A DNA stretch of 63,187 nucleotides from Sulfurimonas sp. (GTDB lineage Bacteria > Campylobacterota > Campylobacteria > Campylobacterales > Sulfurimonadaceae): positions 1 through 63,187 of the forward strand of contig NZ_JADGFC010000003.1 of NCBI RefSeq assembly GCF_016744025.1. Direction: 5' to 3'. The number at the start of each line of letters is the position of its first letter. The first letter of the stretch is position 1. Made by a program: the position numbers and the translations under genes. The notes under the pieces are model-generated. The model made no database searches. It saw only the letters and a list, made by a program, of their open reading frames with translations, and had not been told where the DNA came from. This document shows, piece after piece, positions 26,490 to 35,813 of this stretch.

Positions 26490-27053
26490 TTAGTTCGCCA
26501 CTATTACCATTGCTTCACGCAGTGGTCTGTTCTTATATTTATATCCAGTTTGAAAAGTTTGAACTATTTGTCCAGACTCAACATCTTCACTATCTATACT
26601 TTGTACAGCATTGTGAATGTTTGGATCAAAAGGCTCATCATGAGATACCATAGTAACACCATGTTTTTCTAAAGAAGTAGTGAATTGTTTAGCTGTTAGC
26701 TCAATTCCCTCTTTTAGTTTTTCTAAAAGTTCATCAGCACTTGCTTCAGTAGCTGTAGAAGTCATTGCCATTTGTAGAGCATCCATTACTGGAATCATAT
26801 CTTTAGCAAATTTCTCATTTGAGTATTCAACTGCAGTATATTTTTCTCTCTCTAGTCTTTTCTTGATGTTATCAAAATCGGCATGTACTCTTGCATACTT
26901 ATCTTTTAGAGCTATTAACTCTTCTTGAAGTAAGTCAAACTCATTCTCAACTGCTTCCGCTTCTGCTTCCGCTTCGTCGTCATTAAGTTCTGCATTTTCC
27001 TCTTCGTTTTCTAGAGGTTCGGTCTGTAATTCTTCATCTGTTTTGTTTGACAT
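26490..27053 (-). CDS. grpE: Nucleotide exchange factor GrpE
   Basis: 187 aa from ATG 27051-27053 (MSNKTDEEL...). A longer reading begins at 27101, but that start lies upstream of the -10 box and cannot be on the mRNA. AAGGAG lies upstream of the chosen start, with long spacing (13 bases). The N-terminus is acidic with an alternating Glu-Ala run; the coiled coil (LLQEELIALKDKYARVHADF) and GVTMVSHDEPFDPNIH are standard. It releases ADP from DnaK. Confidence 0.95.
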   Translation of the reverse strand: MSNKTDEELQTEPLENEEENAELNDDEAEAEAEAVENEFDLLQEELIALKDKYARVHADFDNIKKRLEREKYTAVEYSNEKFAKDMIPVMDALQMAMTSTATEASADELLEKLKEGIELTAKQFTTSLEKHGVTMVSHDEPFDPNIHNAVQSIDSEDVESGQIVQTFQTGYKYKNRPLREAMVIVAN

Positions 27054-27092
27054 AGTTGTTAAATCACTCCTTAATTTTAAAAAGATAACACT

Positions 27093-27122
27093 ATTATACA
27101 TATTGAGTGTAACAATGTCAAG
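27093..27122 (-). promoter_or_regulatory. grpE-dnaK promoter with HspR-type HAIR box
   Basis: On the minus strand: -35 TTGACA (27121-27116), 17-base spacer, -10 TATAAT (27098-27093). A HAIR-like dyad CTTGACA-N7-ACTCAAT covers 27122-27102 and overlaps the -35. The HspR consensus is CTTGAGT-N7-ACTCAAG. The same arrangement occurs before clpB. Confidence 0.8.
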
Positions 27123-27255
27123 TATTACCTTAGTTTTATTAGTTAGATAAGTTTAGTCTCTATGTATCAAGTCTAAAAAATGCAATATTAAAGTTAAATT
27201 GAGTAGTATTGCATATATTTGAATTATGTTAATAATTCTATTTTTTGGAGTATAT

Positions 27256-29280
27256 ATGAAAATTTTTATATGGATAAGTTCGATTGTTATAAGCCTTATT
27301 GTAGCCCTCTACGTGCTGGCATTTACCTCTATAGGTAATTCTATAGTTGGACCAATCGTACAGAATAAGATAAAAGAGCAAACAGCATTAGATGCTAAAT
27401 TAAAACTGTTTTCTTTAAATATGAGTGAGTTAGATCTTATCTTGGAAATTGGTAAAGGTAATGTTATTAGTATAAAAGGAGAATATTCTCTGTTCTCACA
27501 AACTTTTAACATGGACTATAAAGTAGAACTTGAGGATTTAAAGGCACTTAAACCTCTTTTGAAAATTAAACTAAACAAATCATTCTTTACAAATGGAAAT
27601 ATTAAAGGTGATATGGCATTTATAAATATAGACGGAGTAAGTGACGTAGCATCTAGTGATACTAGCTATCATGTAGAGCTAACAGAGTTTAATCCTACTT
27701 CTATTATTGCCAAGGTTAAAAACTTAAAACTAGAACAACTATTACAAACTGCTGCACAAGCGCCATATGCAAATGCAGATGTAAACTTGGATGTGAACTT
27801 TAGAAGTATAAAATCTCATGCTCTTGATGGAGATATAATCCTTAATACGCAAGAAGGCAGATTAAATAGTAAAGTTATGAAGAATGATTTTAATATAACT
27901 ATACCATCTCGTACAGACTTTGCAATGAACTTAGATGCCAAGCTAAAAGGCGATGATGTTAACTATACATATAAGCTGATTTCAAATCTCTTTAAAATTA
28001 CTTCATCAGGTAATGTTGTTCCAACACCATTAAAGACTGATATAAAGTATGCACTTGATATAAAAGAGTTAGAACTTCTAAAAGCTATAACCGGAGCAGA
28101 TCTTAGAGGAGCATTTAAGCTAAATGGTACAGTTAAAGGCACAAAATCTAATCTTGCAGTTGTAGGTAAGAGTGATGTAGCATCGTCGAATACAAGCTTT
28201 GAAGCGATACTAAAAGAATTTACTCCATCAAGTGTAAAAGCAAGTATAAAACATCTAAAATTAGCAAAAGTTTTATATATGTTAAAACAGCCTCATTACT
28301 CAGATGGAATATTTTCTTTAGATGCAAATATAGCAGATGCAAGAAGTGGCAAATTAAAAGGTAAGATAATAACAAGTGTGAAAAAAGGTCTGCTTGACGT
28401 AAAGTATATGACAAAGGCATATGAGTTTAAAACACCAATGCCACAAACGGCATTTCAAATGACTACAAATACAACTCTTGATGGATATTTTTTAGACACT
28501 AAAATAGACTTAGACTCTACTCTTGCAATATTAAATATAAAAAAAGCTCGATTAAACTTGAAAAACTCAAAAATAAGTAGTGATTATAAAGTAAGTATTC
28601 CTAAGCTTGATAAACTTTATTTTGCGACTGAGCAGCGTATGAAAGGAAGTATGACAATAAATGGAGAGTTAAATAAGGGTGATGACTTGGACTTAACTAT
28701 GCTCTCTAGTGTTGCTGGTGGAAAGATAGACGCTAAACTTCACAATGATGACTTCCATGCTGATATACTTTCTGTGCAAACATTAGATGCACTTCATATG
28801 CTGGTATATCCTGAGATATTCAAATCATCTCTAGATGCTAAACTCGATTATAACCTTGCATCTAAAAAGGGTAAATTTGATGGTCAACTAAAAGATGGAA
28901 AATTTACTAAAAACCAAGTTTTCTCTCTTGTAAAACAGTATGCAAATATTGATATGTATGTTGAAACTTTTAAAGGTGATGTAAATGCTGATATTAACAA
29001 AGAAAAGATTGTGGCATCTATGAATCTAAAATCAAATACATCATCAATCAAGACTAAAAACACAAAACTAAATACAAAGGCAAAAACAATAGATTCTAAA
29101 ATAGATATTGTTGCAAATAAAAGTCCTATATCAGTTACTTTAAAAGGTAAGACAGCTTCACCGAAAGTAAGCATAAGTGCGCAAGATCTTCTAAATAAAG
29201 AAGTAAATAAAGCAATAGAAAAAGAAGTAGGAAAAGCTATAGAAAAAGAGGTCGGAAATATTCTAAAAGGCCTCTTCTAA
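27256..29280 (+). CDS. AsmA/YhdP-like periplasmic protein
   Basis: 674 aa from ATG 27256 with GGAG 5 bases upstream; the ORF extends ten codons further up but without a ribosome site. An N-terminal membrane anchor (about residues 2-22) is followed by long beta-rich repeats, with the segment SDVASS(D/N)TS occurring twice (around residues 123 and 305). This is typical of AsmA-like lipid-transport or outer-membrane-assembly proteins. The C-terminus ends in helical EVNKAIEKEVGKAIEKEVG. Family call from architecture, not from a close match. Confidence 0.65.
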   Translation: MKIFIWISSIVISLIVALYVLAFTSIGNSIVGPIVQNKIKEQTALDAKLKLFSLNMSELDLILEIGKGNVISIKGEYSLFSQTFNMDYKVELEDLKALKPLLKIKLNKSFFTNGNIKGDMAFINIDGVSDVASSDTSYHVELTEFNPTSIIAKVKNLKLEQLLQTAAQAPYANADVNLDVNFRSIKSHALDGDIILNTQEGRLNSKVMKNDFNITIPSRTDFAMNLDAKLKGDDVNYTYKLISNLFKITSSGNVVPTPLKTDIKYALDIKELELLKAITGADLRGAFKLNGTVKGTKSNLAVVGKSDVASSNTSFEAILKEFTPSSVKASIKHLKLAKVLYMLKQPHYSDGIFSLDANIADARSGKLKGKIITSVKKGLLDVKYMTKAYEFKTPMPQTAFQMTTNTTLDGYFLDTKIDLDSTLAILNIKKARLNLKNSKISSDYKVSIPKLDKLYFATEQRMKGSMTINGELNKGDDLDLTMLSSVAGGKIDAKLHNDDFHADILSVQTLDALHMLVYPEIFKSSLDAKLDYNLASKKGKFDGQLKDGKFTKNQVFSLVKQYANIDMYVETFKGDVNADINKEKIVASMNLKSNTSSIKTKNTKLNTKAKTIDSKIDIVANKSPISVTLKGKTASPKVSISAQDLLNKEVNKAIEKEVGKAIEKEVGNILKGLF

Positions 29281-29285
29281 TTTAT

Positions 29286-29861
29286 CTATTTAACACTGGC
29301 ATCGGCTAAAGTTAGACAAAACAAAGTATTTGATTTACTTTTATTTACAGCATCTATAGCCTGAGAGAGTGTTGAGCCAGTTGTAATTATGTCATCAACA
29401 AGTATTATATCTTTTACTTTAGAATCTTTAAATGTAAAATCTCTTGGATTTTTGAGTCTAAACTCTCTACTCTTACCAGAATAAGAAACACTATTTTTTG
29501 CTCTTAGTTTATTAAACTCAGGTTTTATAGATTTACTCTTGAGGGATTTATTTAAAATAGCTGTATGAGAATACCCACTTTTTATATTATCATCAATCGC
29601 AATTGAGCTAACAGTCTCTGTGTACTCAAAGTTTTTGGCGAACTCTTTTAAAGAGTTACTTGCAAGGATGGAGTATATGTAGTAGCCAATATCAGTATGT
29701 TTTGTATGAAGTAAGTCTTTTATATCTTTGTATTTGTAAAAAGAGATAACTTCGATGTTGTTAAGGATTTTTCTTTTGTAGATGCTAGGGCGAAGAAATG
29801 TTTCTTGACAAGAGGAGCAGATGTGTGTGAGTGATAAACTCTCACACAACATACATTTCAT
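29286..29861 (-). CDS. comF: ComF-family phosphoribosyltransferase-like protein
   Basis: 191 aa from Met (29859-29861), giving MKCMLCE...CSSCQ, a zinc-ribbon start with two Cys pairs. The C-terminal PRPP-binding motif is ILVDDIITTGSTLSQA. ComF is needed for DNA uptake in competent bacteria. A longer reading adds 26 residues (MGLVPIARRP...) but runs through the duplicated lepA fragment and is unlikely. The ribosome site is weak. Last gene of prs-lepA-comF. Confidence 0.8.
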   Translation of the reverse strand: MKCMLCESLSLTHICSSCQETFLRPSIYKRKILNNIEVISFYKYKDIKDLLHTKHTDIGYYIYSILASNSLKEFAKNFEYTETVSSIAIDDNIKSGYSHTAILNKSLKSKSIKPEFNKLRAKNSVSYSGKSREFRLKNPRDFTFKDSKVKDIILVDDIITTGSTLSQAIDAVNKSKSNTLFCLTLADASVK

Positions 29862-29876
29862 AATGAAATTACTTAG

Positions 29877-29898
29877 TCCATCTTTAAAACAGACATAA
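29877..29898. repeat. 22-bp copy of the lepA 3' end (copy 1)
   Basis: TCCATCTTTAAAACAGACAT and the next two bases AA are identical to 30002-30023, which encodes the last residues of LepA. The copies are direct repeats with 103 bases between them, all in the lepA-comF gap. This copy is read in another frame and lies just upstream of comF. Confidence 0.9.
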
Positions 29899-29997
29899 TA
29901 TCTATTTGTCGGTCTCCTTGCAATTGGAACAAGTCCCAATTACAATTCCTCTCACTAAAGCTTTTGCTATCGCAAAGAGAAGCCTTTTTTCTCACTT

Positions 29998-31788
29998 TTA
30001 ATCCATCTTTAAAACAGACATAAACGCTTCACTAGGAAGTTGTACTTTTCCTATGGACTTCATACGTTTTTTACCAGCTTTTTGTTTTTCTAAAAGCTTA
30101 CGTTTACGAGTAATATCACCACCATAACACTTGGCAGTAACATTTTTACCCATAGATTTTACAGTTTCTCTAGCGATAATTTGAGAACCTAATGAAGCTT
30201 GAACAGCTACTTCAAAAAGTTGACGAGGTATTATCTCTTTCATATTTTTAACTAATACACGACCACGAGATAGAGCCTGATTACGAGGAACAACTATGCT
30301 TAGTGCATCTACCGCTTCTCCAGATACTTTTATATCAAGTTTAACAAGGTCACCCACTCTAAAATCTATTGGCTCATAATCAAATGAAGCATAACCTTTA
30401 GAGATAGATTTTAGAGTATCGTAAAAGTCAACAACTATCTCATTCATTGGAACTTCATACTCGAGCATAACTCTATCTTCATTAAGATAAGTCATCTTGC
30501 TTTGAGTACCACGTTTGTTTATTAAAAGAGTTATGATGTTACCAAGGTATTCACTTGGAGTAATTACTGTTGCTCTAACGTATGGTTCTTCAATTCTATC
30601 TATGCGATTTACTTCAGGAAGTTGAGAAGGATTATGAACAGTAACTTTATCACCATTGCTAAGATAAACTTGGTAAATAACCGATGGAGCAGAAGCGATT
30701 AAATCAAGGTTGAACTCACGCTCAAGTCTCTCTTTTACAACTTCCATATGAAGCATACCTAAAAATCCAACACGAAAACCAAAACCAAGAGCTAAAGAAG
30801 TCTCTGGTTCGTAAGATAGAGAACTATCATTTAGTCTTAATTTATCTAGTGCATCACGGAGATTCTCAAAATCATCTGTATCTATTGGATATATACCAGC
30901 AAACACAAATGGTTTAGCAGGTTCATATCTTCCAACAGGCTCTAGTGTAGGGTTTTTAGCATCTGTTATTGTATCACCAACATTAATTACACTAACTTCT
31001 TTAAGCCCTAAAACGACAATCCCAATCTCACCACAATCTATGGCATTAGTCTTGATTTTTTTCATTGGATGAGGATACATTAGGTCTAGTATTTGGTGTT
31101 CTTCCCCATTACTCATAAGCTTAATAGTTTGACCCTTTTTAACTTGACCGTCAAAAACACGCACAAGAGCAAGTGCTCCTAAGTACTGGTCAAACCATGA
31201 ATCATAAATAATAGCTTTAGTAGTAGCCTCTGTATCACCAACAGGGGCAGGTACTCGGTCAACTATTGCATCTATAAGTTCACGAATACCAACACCTGTT
31301 TTAGCACTTACTAAACAAGCGTCTGTAGCATCTATCCCGATACTAGTCTCAATCTCTTCAGCAACTTTTATAGGATCAGCAGCAGGAAGATCTATCTTGT
31401 TAATTACTGGAATAAGTTCAAGATCATTATCAAGTGCTAGGTATACATTTGCGATAGTTTGAGCTTCAACACCCTGAGCTGCATCTACGATAAGTAGAGC
31501 ACCATCACTAGAAGCAAGCGACTTACTAACTTCATAAGAGAAGTCAACATGGCCCGGAGTATCGATAAGGTTTAGGATATAGTGTTGGCCATCTTTTACA
31601 TAGTCAAGTCTAACACTTTGAGCTTTAATGGTAATACCACGTTCTTGCTCAATATCCATAGTATCCATCATCTGAGTACCCATTTCACGTTCAGTAACTG
31701 AGCCACACTCTTGGATAATACGGTCTGCTAAAGTACTTTTACCGTGATCTATATGAGCGATGATAGAAAAGTTTCTAATGTTTTTCAA
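29998..31788 (-). CDS. lepA: Elongation factor 4 (LepA)
   Basis: 596 aa, normal length. GTPase motifs [17 protein letters not shown] and NKIDLP, plus the LepA-specific C-terminal [14 protein letters not shown] end. It back-translocates stalled ribosomes. The terminal codons (30002-30023) are duplicated downstream at 29877-29898. It starts 14 bp after prs ends. Confidence 0.97.
   Translation of the reverse strand: MKNIRNFSIIAHIDHGKSTLADRIIQECGSVTEREMGTQMMDTMDIEQERGITIKAQSVRLDYVKDGQHYILNLIDTPGHVDFSYEVSKSLASSDGALLIVDAAQGVEAQTIANVYLALDNDLELIPVINKIDLPAADPIKVAEEIETSIGIDATDACLVSAKTGVGIRELIDAIVDRVPAPVGDTEATTKAIIYDSWFDQYLGALALVRVFDGQVKKGQTIKLMSNGEEHQILDLMYPHPMKKIKTNAIDCGEIGIVVLGLKEVSVINVGDTITDAKNPTLEPVGRYEPAKPFVFAGIYPIDTDDFENLRDALDKLRLNDSSLSYEPETSLALGFGFRVGFLGMLHMEVVKERLEREFNLDLIASAPSVIYQVYLSNGDKVTVHNPSQLPEVNRIDRIEEPYVRATVITPSEYLGNIITLLINKRGTQSKMTYLNEDRVMLEYEVPMNEIVVDFYDTLKSISKGYASFDYEPIDFRVGDLVKLDIKVSGEAVDALSIVVPRNQALSRGRVLVKNMKEIIPRQLFEVAVQASLGSQIIARETVKSMGKNVTAKCYGGDITRKRKLLEKQKAGKKRMKSIGKVQLPSEAFMSVLKMD
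30002..30023. repeat. 22-bp lepA 3' end (copy 2, coding)
   Basis: This copy encodes the Met-Ser-Val-Leu-Lys-Met end of LepA on the minus strand and is identical to 29877-29898. It is probably the parent of the duplication, as this end is conserved in LepA. Confidence 0.9.
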
Positions 31789-31802
31789 TAAATTATTCCT
31801 AC

Positions 31803-32729
31803 TTATTCAAAAAGGCCATTAACACTTTCGTTGTGGTAAACACGACGAATTACTTCTGCAAAAAGAGGAGCAACTGTTAATACCTTTATTTTTTTATGTG
31901 GTTGTGATTCTAAAGTATTTGTAACAATTAGTTCATCAAGCTCACCGTGATCTAGATTTTCATATGCTTTTCCACTAAGAACAGCGTGTGTAGCACAAGC
32001 CATAACTGAAGTTGCTCCACTATTTTTAAGTGCAGTAGCAGCTTTAACCATAGTTCCAGCAGTATCTACCATGTCATCAATCATAATAACATCGTAACCT
32101 TCCACATTACCTATGATATTCATAACTTCACTCTCATTTGCTTTTTCGCGACGTTTATCAACGATAACCATCTCTAGACCCATACGTTTTGCAAAGTATC
32201 TAGCACGAGCAACACCACCGATATCCGGAGAAGCGATGATAGGGTTTTTAAGGTTTTTACTTTTGATATAGTGCTCAAATGTAACTGAACCGTAAAGATT
32301 GTCAACAGGAATATTAAAAAATCCTTGGATTTGACCAGCATGAAGATCGATAGTTACAACTCTATCAATTCCTGCAGTTTCGTACATATCTGCAACTAAT
32401 CTTGCTGTAATAGGAACACGAGGAGCAGCTTTTCTATCTTGTCTTGCATAACCGTAGTAAGGAACTACAGCCGTTATACTTGAAGCAGATGAACGACGAA
32501 GAGCATCTGTCATGATAAGTAGTTCCATAAGGTTATTGTTAGATGGAGCACCTGTACTTTGTGCAATAAAGACATCACGGCCACGAACACTTTCAGCTAT
32601 TTGAACTGATATTTCGCCATCACTAAATGTTTTTGTTTCAGCTTTAGCTAATGGGACATCTAGAACTTGACAGATTTCTTTTGCAAAATCTATGCTTGCA
32701 GTACCTGCAAAAATTTTATAACCACGCAT
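31803..32729 (-). CDS. prs: Ribose-phosphate pyrophosphokinase
   Basis: 308 aa. PRPP-synthase motifs: [36 protein letters not shown] and [13 protein letters not shown]. It makes PRPP for purine, pyrimidine, His and Trp synthesis, so it supplies the pur genes in this window. A TATAAT-like -10 is readable upstream on the minus strand (near 32764-32769). Confidence 0.97.
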   Translation of the reverse strand: MRGYKIFAGTASIDFAKEICQVLDVPLAKAETKTFSDGEISVQIAESVRGRDVFIAQSTGAPSNNNLMELLIMTDALRRSSASSITAVVPYYGYARQDRKAAPRVPITARLVADMYETAGIDRVVTIDLHAGQIQGFFNIPVDNLYGSVTFEHYIKSKNLKNPIIASPDIGGVARARYFAKRMGLEMVIVDKRREKANESEVMNIIGNVEGYDVIMIDDMVDTAGTMVKAATALKNSGATSVMACATHAVLSGKAYENLDHGELDELIVTNTLESQPHKKIKVLTVAPLFAEVIRRVYHNESVNGLFE

Positions 32730-32816
32730 GGGGTTCCTTCTTGGTAAAATTAATACGCGATTATATAATAGTAGTGCTGAGGAGTTGTTAAAAGTAATAT
32801 AATTTAGAGAATTTTT

Positions 32817-33218
32817 TTATTGACATTTCTTACATAAGCCAGATAATACAAGATCTGTCTTTGATATTTCAAAGGTAGTACTAGTAGTTACTTCACTTAA
32901 AAGAGGAATCATATTTAATTTTATATCTTCGACTACTCCACATTCTGTACACACTAGATGCGAGTGATAGCTCTTTGTAAGTTCATAAACAGATTTATTT
33001 TGCGGAATTTTAACCTCTTGTACATAAGAGTTTTCCAGCATAAGGTTTATGTTCTTGTAAATAGTAGCGAGAGAGATAGAGCTAAACTTTTTAAGCATCA
33101 TTTCGTATAGAGTATCTATATTAATATGTCCATAAGAGTGCAGTGCATTACTGATTGCTAATCTTTGCGGTGTTGCTTTTAAATTATGTCTTCTTAGTTC
33201 ATCTGTATAATTAATCAT
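32817..33218 (-). CDS. perR: PerR/Fur-family repressor
   Basis: 133 aa from ATG 33216-33218 (MINYTDEL...). A TTG at 33234-33236 would add six codons, but a TATAAT (33225-33230, minus strand) lies inside that extension. The helix-turn-helix is HNLKATPQRLAI...SLATIYKNINLM. The metal site has HSHLVCTECG and the C-terminal CKKC, the four-Cys zinc site of PerR-like proteins. It is divergent from a rubrerythrin and flanked by Fur-type boxes, so peroxide sensing and self-repression are likely. Assignment to PerR rather than Fur is by context. Confidence 0.85.
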   Translation of the reverse strand: MINYTDELRRHNLKATPQRLAISNALHSYGHINIDTLYEMMLKKFSSISLATIYKNINLMLENSYVQEVKIPQNKSVYELTKSYHSHLVCTECGVVEDIKLNMIPLLSEVTTSTTFEISKTDLVLSGLCKKCQ

Positions 33219-33244
33219 AATAACATTATACACCAAAGTACTTT

Positions 33245-33265
33245 AAAGGATAAAAATTATATTTT
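33245..33265. promoter_or_regulatory. Fur/PerR box on the perR side
   Basis: AAAGGATAA-N3-TTATATTTT; the right arm matches the inverse of the left at 7 of 9. It lies 15-40 bases upstream of the TATAAT (33225-33230) of perR on the minus strand, the -35 region. That fits autoregulation. Confidence 0.7.
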
Positions 33266-33290
33266 AAAGTTAATGCTTAGCTAAACTTAT

Positions 33291-33374
33291 AAAGGATAAA
33301 AATTATCCTTTATGTAAATAATATTTTAAGTAATATAAGAGTACAATTCTTTTAAGAGATAATTATTATCCTTT
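33291..33374. promoter_or_regulatory. Two Fur/PerR boxes on the rubrerythrin side
   Basis: A perfect box AAAGGATAA-N3-TTATCCTTT at 33291-33311 and a near-perfect one AAGAGATAA-N3-TTATCCTTT at 33354-33374. A TACAAT -10 box at 33342-33347 places the rubrerythrin transcript start near 33354, so the second box would cover the start region and the first would lie at about -43 to -63. Confidence 0.75.
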
Positions 33375-33396
33375 AGATTAGCCAGGAGATTAGAAA

Positions 33397-34056
33397 ATGA
33401 GACAGTATGAATCGTATAAATGTAATAAATGTGGTAATGAAGTAGAAGTACAAAATGTTGGTGGTGGTGAACTTCACTGCTGTAATCAGGCCATGGAGAT
33501 GGTCACTGAGAATCTTACAATTGTAAATCTTATGAAATCATTTGCAGGAGAGTCACAAGCTAGAAATAAGTATGAGTACTTTGCAAAAGTCGCACAAAAA
33601 GAAGGTTATAGAGATATAGCAGAACACTTTCAAAGAGCTGCTAACAATGAAAAACAACACGCTAAAATGGAACTTGCATTAGCAAATAGAATGACTAGTG
33701 GAACTGAAGATAACTTTGGAAATACAAAAGAAAATCTTCAAGCTGCTATTGATGGTGAGTCTTATGAAAATGTAACTATGTATCCAGACTTTGCAGCTAT
33801 TGCAAAAGAAGAAGGGCATAAAGAAGCAGCAAGACTATTTACTGGAATAGGTAAAATAGAAGTAGAACATGAAAATATGTTCAAAATGCTTTTAGAGAGA
33901 CTTGAATCAGATTCTGAGTTTATTAGTGAAAATGAAGAAGAAGCTTGGATCTGTGAAGTTTGTGGACACATTCATTATGGCAAAAAAGCTTTAAAAGTTT
34001 GTCCTGTTTGTAAACATCCAGAAGAGTATCAATCAAGACTAAACTCTAAGAAGTAA
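33397..34056 (+). CDS. rrc: Desulforubrerythrin (Rrc-like)
   Basis: 219 aa with three metal modules. Residues 1-38 are desulforedoxin-like (Cys9-x2-Cys12 and Cys28-Cys29). The middle is a rubrerythrin four-helix di-iron domain (AGESQARNKYEYF, NNEKQHAKME). The end is rubredoxin-like (Cys186-x2-Cys189, Cys202-x2-Cys205). Campylobacter jejuni Rrc (about 215 aa) has the same order. It reduces hydrogen peroxide in microaerophiles. Control by the divergent PerR-like repressor is predicted from the boxes. AGGAG ribosome site. Confidence 0.93.
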   Translation: MRQYESYKCNKCGNEVEVQNVGGGELHCCNQAMEMVTENLTIVNLMKSFAGESQARNKYEYFAKVAQKEGYRDIAEHFQRAANNEKQHAKMELALANRMTSGTEDNFGNTKENLQAAIDGESYENVTMYPDFAAIAKEEGHKEAARLFTGIGKIEVEHENMFKMLLERLESDSEFISENEEEAWICEVCGHIHYGKKALKVCPVCKHPEEYQSRLNSKK

Positions 34057-34062
34057 CAAAGA

Positions 34063-34084
34063 TAATGGAGCTTTTGCTCCATTA
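34063..34084 (+). terminator. Hairpin after the rubrerythrin gene
   Basis: TAATGGAGC (34063-34071), loop TTTT, GCTCCATTA (34076-34084): a perfect 9-bp stem seven bases after the stop codon. Only a weak T-rich tail follows. Confidence 0.75.
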
Positions 34085-34222
34085 CTTAAATTACAAAGAG
34101 TATATAGATATTAAGTCCAAATACATCAAAACCATATACATCTAAATCAATAGAAGTTACTTTACTTAGATTTAATCTTGGATAGATGCAAAAATACTTC
34201 AAATTTTAATTTAATAATATTA

Positions 34223-35728
34223 TTATTGCAAATCTTTAAAACTGTGAATATTTGTCTTTTGAAGGTTTATATATCTACTGCTACAAGAAAGAGAGTTAGC
34301 CTCAAAAAGAGCTAAGGAGTTTATTTTATTTACATCAAGTTCGAAATCTTCTTCACTTAATAGAACAAAGTCATCTCCAAAAATACGAAAGAGCTGATAA
34401 CTATGGTATTTTTTTCTTAGGTAGTCACTAAAGTCACGTAAAATAATGTCACCTTCGCTCCAACCATGTTTTTTGTTGTATCTGCTAAAGCCTCTTATAT
34501 ACACTACATTTAAATAGAGTTCTTTTTTTGAGTCTCTTTGTGATTGTAAAATAAAATCAAGGTAGTAGTGATTATAAAGATGTGTTAATGGGTCTTTATA
34601 AAAGTATGCAAAACGCTCATCATCTATAAAAGTACTCGGAAGTTGCTTAGCATTGTTCTTAAGATCAACAAATTTAAAAACTTCTGTAGCACTCTGAATT
34701 ACCTTTGGGTCATACCAAGAATCACTATACTTTTCTAACTCTTGTATAGCTTGAGAAATAGTCTTTCTAGGTTTATATACCCTTTGTGTTGTCATAGCAT
34801 CAAATGCATCTGCTACTGCCAAAATACGTGAAAGTATTGGAATACTGTCTCCATCAAGTCCTTTTGGATAACCGCTTCCATCATAGTGCTCATGATGAGC
34901 GTGTACTATGTCTGCAAGTTCCTTATACATTGGTATTTCATTAAGTATATTGTAGCCTACTGTAACATGATCTTTAATCAGTGAATATTCGTCTTGAGTT
35001 AAAGAATTTGGTTTTAGTAAAATAGCATCTGGTGTAACTATTTTTCCAATATCGTGAAGTATTCCTGACTCATAAATCATATTACATTCTGCAAGCGTAA
35101 GACCCATAACTTGAGCAATGTCTTTTGAATACTCTGCAACTCTTTGGCTATGTCCACCCGTGTAAGTATCTCTAGCCTCCATCATCTTTACAAGAGATTG
35201 AATTGCGTGTTGATAGTTTTGTATTTTTTCATTTTGCAGAGTTAGAATTGTTTGAGTTCTCTCTTTTACCATTGTTTCTAAATTTACTTTATACATCTCA
35301 TTTTCACGAAATGCAGATAATTTATAAATCGACTGATCAAGCATTTTTAAGATTTGAGGAAAATCAATAGGTTTAATTATGTAACCAGTTACTCCAAGAC
35401 TAATTGATTCTGTAAAATAAATTGAATCAGTATATGCAGAAACTACGATTATTTCTTGTTGTTTTTTTATCTCTTTAATTTTTTTTATCATCTCCAGACC
35501 ATTCATCTTTGGCATCTGAATATCTGTGATAACTATGTCATATTCTTTATTAGTATACTTCTCTAAGCCTTCTAGACCATTTGAAGCAGTATCGATGTTT
35601 GTAAAAATTTTGTTTAAAAAAGAGCTGATTCCTTGACGAAGTTCTAACTCATCTTCAACATATAAAACAGAGAGGTTTCCTGCTTTTTCTTTAAGCAAAT
35701 TGATCTTTGTCTTTATCTTATCTAACAT
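34223..35728 (-). CDS. REC-HD-GYP response regulator with degenerate GGDEF tail
   Basis: 501 aa. The receiver domain (18-130) has phospho-acceptor Asp69 and Lys119 in IIKPIDFP. A coiled-coil linker (145-180) leads to an HD-GYP phosphodiesterase domain with His225-Asp226, HHEHYDGSGYP (GYP 286-288) intact. The tail (380-501) begins like GGDEF domains (DPLTHLYNHYYL) but has FGDDF (450-454) at the active loop, so diguanylate cyclase activity is doubtful. HD-GYP proteins linearise c-di-GMP. The gene follows the large histidine kinase on the same strand (85-bp gap), a likely partner. Confidence 0.9.
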   Translation of the reverse strand: MLDKIKTKINLLKEKAGNLSVLYVEDELELRQGISSFLNKIFTNIDTASNGLEGLEKYTNKEYDIVITDIQMPKMNGLEMIKKIKEIKKQQEIIVVSAYTDSIYFTESISLGVTGYIIKPIDFPQILKMLDQSIYKLSAFRENEMYKVNLETMVKERTQTILTLQNEKIQNYQHAIQSLVKMMEARDTYTGGHSQRVAEYSKDIAQVMGLTLAECNMIYESGILHDIGKIVTPDAILLKPNSLTQDEYSLIKDHVTVGYNILNEIPMYKELADIVHAHHEHYDGSGYPKGLDGDSIPILSRILAVADAFDAMTTQRVYKPRKTISQAIQELEKYSDSWYDPKVIQSATEVFKFVDLKNNAKQLPSTFIDDERFAYFYKDPLTHLYNHYYLDFILQSQRDSKKELYLNVVYIRGFSRYNKKHGWSEGDIILRDFSDYLRKKYHSYQLFRIFGDDFVLLSEEDFELDVNKINSLALFEANSLSCSSRYINLQKTNIHSFKDLQ

Positions 35729-35813
35729 GACTTGTTTCCTTCTTCGCTAATTTATAATAATAATATTATCATATTGTATATTCATAGACTGTAATATAGT
35801 AAGTATAATAATA

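Noticed and set aside
26490-27101. GrpE start at 27101
   Set aside because: This start lies upstream of the -10 box and the extra 16 residues are not GrpE-like.
27056-27225. CIRCE element for HrcA before grpE
   Set aside because: No TTAGCACTC-N9-GAGTGCTAA match; the HAIR dyad explains the region better.
29862-29939. ComF N-terminal extension (MGLVPIARRP...)
   Set aside because: It runs through the duplicated lepA fragment and precedes the zinc-ribbon Met; not family-like.
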